64,000 nucleotides of DNA from Agathobaculum sp. NTUH-O15-33 (GTDB lineage Bacteria; Bacillota; Clostridia; Oscillospirales; Butyricicoccaceae), in assembly GCF_033193315.1 (NCBI RefSeq), contig NZ_CP136187.1, positions 2,445,501-2,509,500 of the forward strand. The letters run 5' to 3'. A program made the translations under genes and the position numbers. Positions 1-7,718 of the stretch are shown in pieces (within the stretch, counting starts at the first letter, position 1; each line of letters opens with the position of its first letter). Below the pieces are notes generated by a model. That model was not told the DNA's origin and ran no database searches. It saw nothing but the letters and a program-made list of their open reading frames with translations.

Positions 1-366
<366 letters not shown>

Positions 367-411
367 TTATGGGTGATATCTAAGGATTTGAAAGGAAGCA
401 AATACCACCGA

Positions 412-440
412 ATTATATTATACTACAAATTAATTGGTAA
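412..440 (-). promoter_or_regulatory. Sigma-A promoter of groEL
   Basis: On the minus strand TTACCA (435-440) and TATAAT (412-417) are separated by 17 bp. Transcription would start about 405, giving a leader of roughly 65 nt before the groEL start at 339. A second overlapping TATAAT sits five bases upstream. No CIRCE inverted repeat is seen, so HrcA control is not apparent. Confidence 0.6.
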
Positions 441-535
441 TTCCAGTAAAACAGCGCAAAGCCTTGGACCGCACAAGTCTGCTGAAGCCTTTTTTAGATT
501 CTTCTCCGAAAGAACCGCGCCGCGTGGGAATATCC

Positions 536-575
536 GAAAAAAGCCAAGGAGACTCGCTTTCACGAGGCTCCTTGG
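536..575 (-). terminator. Rho-independent terminator of the BCCT operon
   Basis: An imperfect hairpin with outer arms CCAAGGAG (544-551) and CTCCTTGG (568-575) is followed on the minus strand by a run of six T residues (536-543). It lies 45 bp after the transporter stop codon and separates that operon from groEL. Confidence 0.85.
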
Positions 576-620
576 ATGCCGCGGCTGCCTAAAACGGCCC
601 CGGCGCTTTCCGTATGGCAA

Positions 621-2270
621 TCAAACCTTGACTGCCACCTTCTCTTCTACCTTTTCTTGCGGCTTTGCTTCATCAGCCTGTTTCTCATCTTCCGCCAACG
701 CTTCCTGCCGTTCCTCCTCTTCCTGCTGCGCAATAATCTTAGCGTGCAGGCCGATTCGGTCGTCATGCTTGAGCCATCGCATCAGTCCGATTTGCGTGCC
801 CACCAGAATAACTAAAAACGGCGCTGAAAGAATGATCGCGATTTGCTTGATCGCAGTAAAGCTTGCGCCAACCAAAATGATCGCCATTGGGATCACCGCG
901 AGCAAAACGCAGAAGAACAGACGCAAGGCCATTTTAGGCGTTCCCCGTTTTGTCACAGTCTCAGCCAGCGCCAACGAGGCCGAGTCCATGGACGGCGCCA
1001 CGAAGCCAACGATCAGCAATAGTATAATAAATGGAAGCAGTGTTTTTCCTAGCGGCAGTACCTCTAAAATCCGGTAGATCGCCGCATCGCCCACGCCGCT
1101 GGTAACCAGACCGATTACATCGACCGTACCCTGCAGATGCGTAAAGATGGAAAAGCTGCCGTTGATGCCGAAAATCGCGATACCGCCGCCCGTCATGATA
1201 AACATCGTGTAGATGGCTACTTCCCGAATCGTTCTTCCCTTGGATACCTTGGCAATGAAAATACCCATCATCGCCACATAGTTGAGATAGAACGCCACGA
1301 AGTAGATCGTCCACGCTTCGGGGAAACCGGTATTGGAGACCGGATCGGTGAACAGCGCCATTCTGGGAAGCTTTACGATCATATGGCCCAGCGAGTTGAC
1401 GATGTTCTTGAGAATAAAAGTGGTCGGCCCCATAAACAACACGAACAGGAGGAACAGTACACAAAGGATCGAAGCGGCATTGCTGATGACTTTCATACCC
1501 TTCTGTGTGCCAAGATAGGCCGTGATCGAGTAAACGACCGCGATGAACGCAATGACACCGATCTGCACCACCGGAGTTGCCTCCCAGCCGAACAGCTGCT
1601 TGAGACCGCCGGTTGCCAGCGGCACCGCCAACCCCAAAGAAGAGCTCAGCGCGCCTAAAATGCCGAAAATAACCAGAAAATCAATGACCTTGCCAATAGC
1701 GTTCTTTCCCTTTACCTTTTCGCCCAGCATTGCGCAGCAGACCGCGCTCGTTTGGAAGGACTTCAACTTTCTGACATACACGCCGTAGGCGATTGCCACA
1801 CCCATGATGGTGTACATGGATTGGTTGACAACGCCCCAGTGGAAGAACTGATAACCAAGAGACGACTCGATGACCTCCACGCTGCCGGGCACCATGCCGA
1901 GACCGGGCGTTTGATAATAACTCGCCCACTCGGTAAAGGACCAATATAGTGCGGCCGACGCGAGCGACGCCAACAGCATCATTGAAAAATAGCTGAAATT
2001 AGAGTATTCCGGCTTACAGTTTCCGAGCCGGACCTTGCCATACTTACCGAAACAGAGATAGAGTCCAACGATAAAGGTCACAAACGCCACTACCTCAAAA
2101 ATCGATCCCAATCCGGAAATCATCAAATTAAAGAAGGAACTGATCGCGTTCAGCGTCGATTCCGGGTTCAAGATCATGAAGATGATGAATACAATGAGCA
2201 CCGCCACGCTTACGACGATCAAACCGACTTCAACATCTGAATTTTTGCCTTGCTTTGTGTTTTTTCCCAT
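621..2270 (-). CDS. BCCT-family betaine/carnitine-type transporter
   Basis: This 549-residue polytopic membrane protein of the betaine/carnitine/choline transporter family has about twelve hydrophobic segments. It carries a recognisable but atypical form of the BCCT signature near EAWTIYFVAFYLNYVAMMG and the downstream GRTIRE loop. The usual tryptophan-rich stretch is partly replaced by Tyr, Phe and Leu. The C-terminal tail is Glu/Lys-rich and cytoplasmic. It is the last gene of the minus-strand operon that also holds two CaiB-type CoA-transferases and an acyl-CoA dehydrogenase, so its substrate is probably a quaternary ammonium acid such as carnitine, crotonobetaine or gamma-butyrobetaine. 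That is inferred from context. A CaiT-like antiporter is one option; sodium-coupled uptake cannot be excluded. Confidence 0.9.
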   Translation of the reverse strand: MGKNTKQGKNSDVEVGLIVVSVAVLIVFIIFMILNPESTLNAISSFFNLMISGLGSIFEVVAFVTFIVGLYLCFGKYGKVRLGNCKPEYSNFSYFSMMLLASLASAALYWSFTEWASYYQTPGLGMVPGSVEVIESSLGYQFFHWGVVNQSMYTIMGVAIAYGVYVRKLKSFQTSAVCCAMLGEKVKGKNAIGKVIDFLVIFGILGALSSSLGLAVPLATGGLKQLFGWEATPVVQIGVIAFIAVVYSITAYLGTQKGMKVISNAASILCVLFLLFVLFMGPTTFILKNIVNSLGHMIVKLPRMALFTDPVSNTGFPEAWTIYFVAFYLNYVAMMGIFIAKVSKGRTIREVAIYTMFIMTGGGIAIFGINGSFSIFTHLQGTVDVIGLVTSGVGDAAIYRILEVLPLGKTLLPFIILLLIVGFVAPSMDSASLALAETVTKRGTPKMALRLFFCVLLAVIPMAIILVGASFTAIKQIAIILSAPFLVILVGTQIGLMRWLKHDDRIGLHAKIIAQQEEEERQEALAEDEKQADEAKPQEKVEEKVAVKV

Positions 2271-2303
2271 TCTTTCCTCGCCTCCGTTCTGTTTATTGTT
2301 AGG

Positions 2304-2717
2304 TCATACCGTTAATATTTTCCTCATCAAGTCAGTGATCGGACGGCTGGCGCGTTTTTCTATATCATAGCCTACATATACAGATTCGCACCACAGGATC
2401 AGATCGTCCTCTCCCTGCCGGTATATTTCAAACTCAATGGTAAAGCTCTTGCGGCCGATCTTGATCTTGCGAATGCCGACCTCGAGCATATCCCCTTCAT
2501 ATGCACTGGAAACAAATTCGTAGGTAGACTTTTTATGGCACACCTCGGAGTCGTACTTTTCCGCAAGCTCTTTATAGGAATATCCTCTTGAGCGGAGAAA
2601 TTCTTCAAAAGCCAAGTCGGTATATGCCACATAATTGCCGTTATACACAATGCCTTGGCGGTCAACCTCGCCAAAGCGAACGCGCAAGGGGCAGAAGAAA
2701 ACGCAGTCTTTTCTCAT
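2304..2717 (-). CDS. 4HBT hotdog-fold acyl-CoA thioesterase
   Basis: This 137-residue single-hotdog protein resembles the YbgC/4-hydroxybenzoyl-CoA thioesterase group. The N-terminal motif RFGEVDRQGIVYNGNY matches the family active-site helix, where an acidic residue precedes the xxGxVYxxxY segment. It would hydrolyse an acyl-CoA to free acid and CoA. The start codon overlaps the stop of the upstream ferredoxin gene by four bases (ATGA), so the two are probably translationally coupled. A GGGAG ribosome binding site sits seven bases upstream. In an operon of CoA-transferases and a dehydrogenase it could release the final product or rescue trapped CoA. The substrate is unknown. Confidence 0.85.
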   Translation of the reverse strand: MRKDCVFFCPLRVRFGEVDRQGIVYNGNYVAYTDLAFEEFLRSRGYSYKELAEKYDSEVCHKKSTYEFVSSAYEGDMLEVGIRKIKIGRKSFTIEFEIYRQGEDDLILWCESVYVGYDIEKRASRPITDLMRKILTV

Positions 2718-3010
2718 TTTGATTCTCCCTGTTTCTTCCGGTATTCGCGAGATCTATTCAGGCGCTTTTGCGCCGCGCGCAATGCAGCGGCCGCGTTGGC
2801 CGAGCGTTTACGCACTTTGTGCCGGAGCGCGCCAAAGGCGCATACGTCTACGCAGTACCCGCAGTTGATACAGGTCAGAAAGGCTGTGGTAATCCCCCGC
2901 GGATAGCCCTCCTCGTCGACCTCGATCACGCGCATGGGGCAAATGTCGACACAGGCATTGCACTTAACGCATTTTTCCTTATCCGGCGAAATCAGTTCAA
3001 CGGTTCTCAC
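2714..3010 (-). CDS. 2[4Fe-4S] ferredoxin-type protein
   Basis: This small iron-sulfur protein has two four-cysteine motifs, CVKCNACVDICP and CINCGYCVDVCA, the pattern of a two-cluster bacterial ferredoxin, followed by a basic Arg/Lys-rich tail of about 35 residues. I place the start at the GTG at 3010. It has AAAGGA at good spacing and gives a 98-residue protein beginning MRTVELISPDK. A longer ATG start at 3061 would lie inside a terminator hairpin and has no ribosome binding site. The gene sits between a CoA-transferase and the thioesterase and may carry electrons to or from the acyl-CoA dehydrogenase. No electron-transfer flavoprotein genes are in the window. The basic tail is unusual for a simple ferredoxin. 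Confidence 0.88.
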   Translation of the reverse strand: MRTVELISPDKEKCVKCNACVDICPMRVIEVDEEGYPRGITTAFLTCINCGYCVDVCAFGALRHKVRKRSANAAAALRAAQKRLNRSREYRKKQGESK

Positions 3011-3025
3011 AACTATGTCCTTTCC

Positions 3026-3083
3026 AAAAAATCCACCCAATGCGCCGCCTTGCATTTTCATGCAGGCTGTGCATTGGGTGGAT
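3026..3083 (-). terminator. Intra-operonic terminator or attenuator before the ferredoxin gene
   Basis: A perfect 13-bp stem (ATCCACCCAATGC at 3031-3043 pairs with 3071-3083), with a smaller hairpin in its loop, is followed on the minus strand by a run of T residues. It lies after the CoA-transferase stop at 3108 and before the ferredoxin GTG at 3010. It should reduce read-through into the ferredoxin, thioesterase and transporter genes. Confidence 0.75.
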
Positions 3084-3107
3084 CGTTTGTTGCACCCATA
3101 ACATTTT

Positions 3108-4310
3108 TCAACCTGCTTGGTGCACAGCTCCTTCTGCGATCAGGCTATCGATCTTCTGCTGGCTGTACCCCAGCCCGCTGAGTATCTCTTTGCTGTTTGC
3201 ACCCGGGGAACCGGCCGCCGACGCGTTCGGGTCGACCGGCGTCTTGCTGAATAGGATGGGCGTATTGGTAACGGTGTACTCGCCTACGCCAAGCTGATCG
3301 ATCTTGGTTATCACATTGAGTGATTTTGTTTGCGGGTTGTTATCAAACTCCTGCAGCGACTGTACCGCAGCTGCTGGTACGCCGGCCTTGCCGAGTTTAT
3401 TCTCCAAATCATAGCGGCCCATGGATTTTGTCGCTTTTTCCAGCTCCGCGATCAATGCTTCCCTGTTCTGAACCCGCTGCTCGTTGCCGGCGAAGCGCGG
3501 ATCCGATACAAGAGCGTCCAGCCCCAGCGTATTGCACAACGCCCGCCACTCTTCCTCCTTGGTCACAGCCACAACGACGTTGCCGTCCTTGGCCGCAAAT
3601 TCACCGTAAGGCGCATACCATACATAATGGTTGCCCGTGCGCTCGGTGAACTCGCCCGTGATGGAGTGCTCCAGCACCGGCGACTCGCACATATAAAATG
3701 CGCAGTCAAGCATCGCAATGTCCACGCGCAGTCCCTTGCCGGTTCGCTGCTTGTGCAGAAGCGCCATGGACAGGCCGCGCAGCAGCTGCAAGCCGGCCCA
3801 AGTATCGCACAGAGAGAAACCGGGCTTGATCGGCGCGTCTCCCGCCATACCGGTCTGCCCTACCAGACCGCTGCGGGCCGCGGCGATAATATCCATGCAC
3901 GGAAGGTGGGACAGCGGTCCATATGTACCAAAACCGGAGATCGAGCCATAGATCAAGCCGGGATTGACTTCGAGCATCTTATCGTAACCGATGCCGAGCT
4001 TTTCCAGCGTGCCTGCCTTGAAGTTCTCGATAACGATGTCCACCTGCGCGACCAGATCAAGGACGACGCGCTTGCCTTCTTCGGAGCGCATATCGATCGC
4101 AATGCCCTTCTTGCCTCGGTTGTATTGGCAAAAATACAAGCTGATATCATTGACGTACGGTCCGTATTCGCGCGAGATATCGCCCGCGCCGGGCCGCTCG
4201 ATCTTAATTACCTCCGCGCCCATATCCGCCAGCATCATCCCGCAGAACGGAGCAGATAGAACCTGAGAAAAATCAAGAACTTTGATCCCGTTAAGAGGTC
4301 CTTTCTTCAT
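3108..4310 (-). CDS. CaiB/BaiF family (class III) CoA-transferase, catalytic Asp present
   Basis: This 400-residue class III CoA-transferase moves CoA between carboxylic acids through an aspartyl-CoA anhydride/thioester. It begins MKKGPLNGIKVLDFSQVLS and contains the typical GAEVIKIERPG, NRGKKGIAIDM, DIVIENFKAGTLEKLGIGYD and GSISGFGTYGP segments. Asp169 in GFSLCDTWAG aligns with the catalytic aspartate of the family. The ATG at 4310 is chosen because GAGGAG lies seven bases upstream; a GTG at 4325 would overlap that site. A second family member lies directly upstream, 37 bp away. Context suggests activation of a carnitine-like acid, with CaiB, Frc and BaiF as the closest functional models. 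Substrate specificity is inferred, not seen. Confidence 0.92.
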   Translation of the reverse strand: MKKGPLNGIKVLDFSQVLSAPFCGMMLADMGAEVIKIERPGAGDISREYGPYVNDISLYFCQYNRGKKGIAIDMRSEEGKRVVLDLVAQVDIVIENFKAGTLEKLGIGYDKMLEVNPGLIYGSISGFGTYGPLSHLPCMDIIAAARSGLVGQTGMAGDAPIKPGFSLCDTWAGLQLLRGLSMALLHKQRTGKGLRVDIAMLDCAFYMCESPVLEHSITGEFTERTGNHYVWYAPYGEFAAKDGNVVVAVTKEEEWRALCNTLGLDALVSDPRFAGNEQRVQNREALIAELEKATKSMGRYDLENKLGKAGVPAAAVQSLQEFDNNPQTKSLNVITKIDQLGVGEYTVTNTPILFSKTPVDPNASAAGSPGANSKEILSGLGYSQQKIDSLIAEGAVHQAG

Positions 4311-4347
4311 TTTCACTCTCCTCACTTATCTTATCCACACACGCCGC

Positions 4348-5526
4348 TCAAACGACGCCTTGCTGCTGCAGCTTTGCAAGCGCCGCTGCATCGATCCCCA
4401 AGGCGGAGTAGAGCTGCGCGTTCTGCTCTCCGATCGCCGGCGCGGCGCGCAGAGGCTCCTCTTGCTCTTCGGCGAACTTGACCGGCTTGCCCGGCATTTC
4501 CAGTTCGCCCAGATCATTATCCTTCACGGAAACGATCATATTTCTTACCTTTAATTGCGGCTGCTGGAGCGCTTCCTTGGTCGTCGAACACATCGTGCCC
4601 GGAATCAGCGTTTTATCGCAAATATCCGCGATTTCCTGCATGGAGTAGGTCGAGAACAGCGTTTCCAGCTTCACGCGCAGATCGCCGAAATAATGGTAGC
4701 CGCGCACCAGATTGGAACAGTACAACTCGTCTTCCTTCCACTCCGGCCGTTCAAATGCATCGCAGAACTTGGCCCACTGTGCATCCGACGAAATGCCCAT
4801 GGCGACGTAGCCGTCTTTGCATTTAAGAATATCATAGGGGTTGATCAGCGGATGGGCATTGCCTGTGCGCATCGGGTCCTCATGTTCCGCGCCGTAGGTG
4901 ATGACCTTATCCTCTGAAATAGCGATGGCCGAACCGCAAAGCGTCGTTTCCACCAGCTGACCTTCGCCGGTTTCCTTGGCGTGATAGACCGCCAGACATA
5001 CCGCGGAGGATAGGAAACTCGCCGCGTAGCGCTCCGAGATTGAGAAGCCGATCCGCGCGGGCGGATTTTCCGGGAAGCCGGTAAAGTGCATCACGCCGCT
5101 TTTGGCCTGCGCGATCAGATCGTACTGCGGTGTGTTCGCCCCTTCGCCGGTCGAACCGTATGCCGAAATGCGTCCATATACGAGGGATGGTTTGATAGCT
5201 GATAATTCTTCATATCCCAGACCAAGCGCCTGCATCGTGCCGGCAGGAAAGTTCTCCAAAACAACATCGGCCGTGGCCGCCAGCTTTTTGAATATCTCTT
5301 TGCCCTCGGGATGATTCAGATCGAGCGTAATGCTCTTCTTGCCGCGATCACGGAAGCTATGATGAATACTGGCGCCATTTTTTAATGGCGCCAGCATTCT
5401 CAGCGGATCCCCGGTCTCCGGAGCTTCAACTTTTATAACTTCCGCTCCGTAATCAGCCAGTTCCATCCCGCAGTAACCGGAAAGTGTCATCAAATCGAGT
5501 ACTTTGATTCCTTCTAAAGGATACAT
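4348..5526 (-). CDS. CaiB/BaiF family CoA-transferase paralogue with Glu at the catalytic Asp position
   Basis: This 392-residue class III CoA-transferase is homologous to its downstream neighbour across its length: GIKVLDLMTLSGYCGMELA, GAEVIKVEAPETGDPLRML, RGKKSITLDL and VVLENFPAGTMQALGLGYE. At the position of the catalytic aspartate it has Glu165 (GFSISERYAAS, against GFSLCDTWAG in the partner). A perfect AGGAGG site precedes the ATG. Two adjacent non-identical CaiB-type genes could encode a heteromeric enzyme in which one subunit lacks the standard nucleophile, as is known for some two-subunit members such as benzylsuccinate CoA-transferase. Alternatively it is an active Glu variant. It follows the acyl-CoA dehydrogenase by 49 bp in the same operon. 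Confidence 0.9.
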   Translation of the reverse strand: MYPLEGIKVLDLMTLSGYCGMELADYGAEVIKVEAPETGDPLRMLAPLKNGASIHHSFRDRGKKSITLDLNHPEGKEIFKKLAATADVVLENFPAGTMQALGLGYEELSAIKPSLVYGRISAYGSTGEGANTPQYDLIAQAKSGVMHFTGFPENPPARIGFSISERYAASFLSSAVCLAVYHAKETGEGQLVETTLCGSAIAISEDKVITYGAEHEDPMRTGNAHPLINPYDILKCKDGYVAMGISSDAQWAKFCDAFERPEWKEDELYCSNLVRGYHYFGDLRVKLETLFSTYSMQEIADICDKTLIPGTMCSTTKEALQQPQLKVRNMIVSVKDNDLGELEMPGKPVKFAEEQEEPLRAAPAIGEQNAQLYSALGIDAAALAKLQQQGVV

Positions 5527-5575
5527 AGTGACCTCCTATTACTGTGAGAAGAAAGCCTCACGGGTTTGTTTTTAA

Positions 5576-6754
5576 TTACTCCTCGTAAGCCCAGCCAGTG
5601 TACAGCTCTACGCCGCGCTTCTTGATCTGGCCGCCGATGACGTTGCGCTGGATCTCGGAGGTACCCTCCCAGATGCGGTCAACGCGCTGGTCGCGCCACA
5701 GACGCTCGACAGCGTTCTCACGCATGTAGCCGCGGCCGCCAAGGATCTGAACAGCCTTATCGGTTACGTGGTTAACCATTTCAGAGCACCACAGCTTGAT
5801 GGCGGATGCACGGGCATGCTTCAGCTTGCGGTCCATATCGCCGGAAATCTCCCAGCATACGCGGTACAGCAGGCTCTTAGCGGCCATGATCTCCATGGTC
5901 ATGTCAACCAGCATGTGCTCGATTACCTGATAGTCGCGGATCACGCGATCGCCCTGAACGCGGTTGGCCGCAAAGTCGTTGGCTTCCTTCAGCACGCGCT
6001 CCGCGCCGCCTACACAGCGAGCCGCAATGCCCAGACGAGCTTCTACGAACCAGTCCTTGGTCATGTTGAAGCCTTCGCCGATGCCCTTCAGGATCTTGGA
6101 TTCGTCAACAACGACGTCCTCAAACAGGAATTCGGGGTGTTTGAACGCGAAGTGATGCGTGAACTCGGGGGTGCGCTTAACGCTTACGCCCGGCGCGTCC
6201 TTCTCAACGAAGAATACGGTGGCCTTGTTTGCATCGCCGTCGATGTGGGTATGTACCAGCAAGAAGTCGGCAATGTTACCAACGGTTACGTACCACTTTT
6301 CGCCGTTGATCTTGTAGCCGCCGTCGCACTTAACAGCAGTGGTCTGGCACATGGTCGGGTCGGAACCGGCGTCAGCTTCCGTGATGGCGTATGCATCGCG
6401 GCGCTTGCACTGGTTACTGGGAATCAGGTACTCGTCGATCTGCTCCTTGGTGCCGAACTTCATCGGGAAGGACGGCTGCGGAACCGCATCCCAGATCGCG
6501 CCGGTGGACATGCCGAACTGCTCGCTGCAGAGCATCTGCTCGAACAACGTCATGCCCTGACCGCCGTGCTCCTTGGAATGGTTGGTGGCGTTGAAGCCCC
6601 ACTCCATAACCTGCTCCGTGATATATTTGTGCGTTTCGGGAGAGATGCCGTTATTCTCCTCGCACTCCATCTCGTACGGGAACAGTACCTGCTCGGTAAA
6701 TTCTCTTGCCTTCTCCTGAAGTGCGCGATGCTCCTTGCTCAGTTTGAAATCCAT
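5576..6754 (-). CDS. Acyl-CoA dehydrogenase family flavoprotein
   Basis: This 392-residue acyl-CoA dehydrogenase has the flavin-binding AYAITEADAGSD segment (about 121-132) and the GEKWYVTVGN motif. Near the C-terminus IWEGTSEIQRNVIGGQI places the catalytic base at Glu363. QILGGRGYMRENAVERLWRD is also typical. It begins at the ATG at 6754, with AAAGGA upstream; the ATG at 6772 lacks a site. It is the first gene of the operon, behind a strong promoter and a leader of about 100 nt. With CoA-transferases and a BCCT transporter, a role on carnitine, crotonobetaine or gamma-butyrobetaine-CoA (CaiA-like, or the anaerobic gamma-butyrobetaine route) is plausible. The reaction itself is not proven by sequence. 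Confidence 0.93.
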   Translation of the reverse strand: MDFKLSKEHRALQEKAREFTEQVLFPYEMECEENNGISPETHKYITEQVMEWGFNATNHSKEHGGQGMTLFEQMLCSEQFGMSTGAIWDAVPQPSFPMKFGTKEQIDEYLIPSNQCKRRDAYAITEADAGSDPTMCQTTAVKCDGGYKINGEKWYVTVGNIADFLLVHTHIDGDANKATVFFVEKDAPGVSVKRTPEFTHHFAFKHPEFLFEDVVVDESKILKGIGEGFNMTKDWFVEARLGIAARCVGGAERVLKEANDFAANRVQGDRVIRDYQVIEHMLVDMTMEIMAAKSLLYRVCWEISGDMDRKLKHARASAIKLWCSEMVNHVTDKAVQILGGRGYMRENAVERLWRDQRVDRIWEGTSEIQRNVIGGQIKKRGVELYTGWAYEE

Positions 6755-6790
6755 ACTAACGCTTCCTTTCATAAAAAGAGATTTTAGTTA

Positions 6791-6850
6791 GACCGATGTC
6801 GGTTTGTCTGTTATTTGTTTGTCTGTTCTCGGTTTGTCCGGCATCGGATA
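6791..6850 (-). promoter_or_regulatory. Leader of the CoA-transferase operon with inverted and direct repeats
   Basis: The transcribed leader contains CCGATGTCGG (6793-6802) and its imperfect inverse CCGGCATCGG (6838-6847). Between and beside them GTTTGTC occurs three times. These elements could form a stem in the mRNA or bind a regulator. No known riboswitch was recognised. Confidence 0.35.
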
Positions 6851-6862
6851 ATTTATGGTTTT

Positions 6863-6890
6863 ATTATATGTCATCTGCCCAAAAAGTCAA
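6863..6890 (-). promoter_or_regulatory. Strong sigma-A promoter of the CoA-transferase/BCCT operon
   Basis: On the minus strand TTGACT (6885-6890) and TATAAT (6863-6868) are separated by 16 bp. It reads into the acyl-CoA dehydrogenase and the five genes behind it, with a leader of about 100 nt. It is divergent from the marR promoter about 200 bp away, the usual arrangement for a MarR-controlled operon. Confidence 0.75.
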
Positions 6891-7041
6891 TAGCATTCTC
6901 TTCATTTTTGTTCGATTTGTATGTTTCCACAGAAAAGCCCGTCCAACTTTGTGCAGTACGAGGAATCCGAACTGCTGTGGGCATAATTGACGGACCGCCG
7001 TCATACCGGGCGTGTGCTACGTCCCCTTTTGTTTCTTAAAG

Positions 7042-7054
7042 CACAATGATTGTG
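7042..7054. promoter_or_regulatory. Candidate MarR operator
   Basis: CACAATGATTGTG is a perfect inverted repeat between the two divergent promoters. The repeat TGGCATATAA also occurs at 7070 and at 7104, and AATTATAATT (7121-7130) is a perfect palindrome just downstream of the marR -10. Any of these may be the binding site; none matches a characterised operator that I can name. Confidence 0.35.
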
Positions 7055-7084
7055 TGATTTTATGTCGTTTGGCATATAAAACCA

Positions 7085-7114
7085 TTGACGCGCAGGCTGT
7101 ATATGGCATATAAT
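7085..7114 (+). promoter_or_regulatory. Promoter of the marR gene
   Basis: TTGACG (7085-7090) and TATAAT (7109-7114) are 18 bp apart. Transcription would begin close to 7121, at or next to the AATTATAATT palindrome, so binding there would give simple autorepression. The start codon follows within about 35 bases. Confidence 0.6.
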
Positions 7115-7154
7115 ATATAGAATTATAATTGTATGGACTAAGGGGGAAATGACC

Positions 7155-7598
7155 ATGCAACATCAGTTCAATGAACTATTTGACCGTTATTATAAAAGTT
7201 GGCGCGGGATAGAGTCTGCGTATGATAAAATCGCAGCCAACCATGGCGTCACCTCAAATATCATGAATATTCTCACGCTGCTCTATAAGCAGCGCTCGCC
7301 CATGACACAGAATGAACTGAGCAAGGAACTTAACCTATCCAGACAGACCGTGACAAGCGTGGTAGACAGTCTGGAGGCGCGCGGTCTGGTCACGCGCAGC
7401 ATAGCCGAGGGCGACCGGCGCAGCCGTGTGATCAGCTTAACCGAGCAGGGACGGGCGTCCGGCCGCGAGATGGGCCGTGCGATGCGCCGCATCGAGTTAT
7501 CCGCGTTTGAAGCGCTTTCCGGTGAGGACCAAATCGCCTTTGTGGACAATATGGAAAAGCTGTGGCACGGCTTGGCTCACGCCTTGGGGGAAGAATAA
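7155..7598 (+). CDS. MarR-family transcriptional regulator
   Basis: This winged-helix regulator of about 147 residues has the helix-turn-helix MTQNELSKELNLSRQTVTSVVDSLEARGLVTR, followed by the wing EGDRRSRVISLTEQG. It probably acts as a ligand-responsive dimeric repressor. I start it at the second ATG (7155) because AGGGGG then has normal spacing; the ATG at 7149 is too close to that site. It is divergent from the CoA-transferase/BCCT operon and convergent with the MaoC-like gene, with a terminator between. Control of the operon by an acyl-CoA or carnitine-type ligand is an inference from position. Confidence 0.92.
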   Translation: MQHQFNELFDRYYKSWRGIESAYDKIAANHGVTSNIMNILTLLYKQRSPMTQNELSKELNLSRQTVTSVVDSLEARGLVTRSIAEGDRRSRVISLTEQGRASGREMGRAMRRIELSAFEALSGEDQIAFVDNMEKLWHGLAHALGEE

Positions 7599-7633
7599 AA
7601 AAGTAGGGATTATAACCCCCTGAAAAGCAAAAG

Positions 7634-7666
7634 AATCGGCGGCTCGTTTTATACGGGCCGCCGATT
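7634..7666. terminator. Bidirectional terminator between marR and the hydratase gene
   Basis: AATCGGCGGC (7634-7643) pairs with GCCGCCGATT (7657-7666) around a 13-base loop. T-rich sequence follows on both sides, so it can serve both convergent genes. Confidence 0.8.
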
Positions 7667-7718
7667 TCTGTTTCTGCGTTCCATATTTGTTTTTATCCCA
7701 AGCGGGACCGCCTCTCTC

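Noticed and set aside
7149..7157. ATG at 7149 as the marR start
   Set aside because: Only two bases separate it from the AGGGGG site; the ATG at 7155 has normal spacing.
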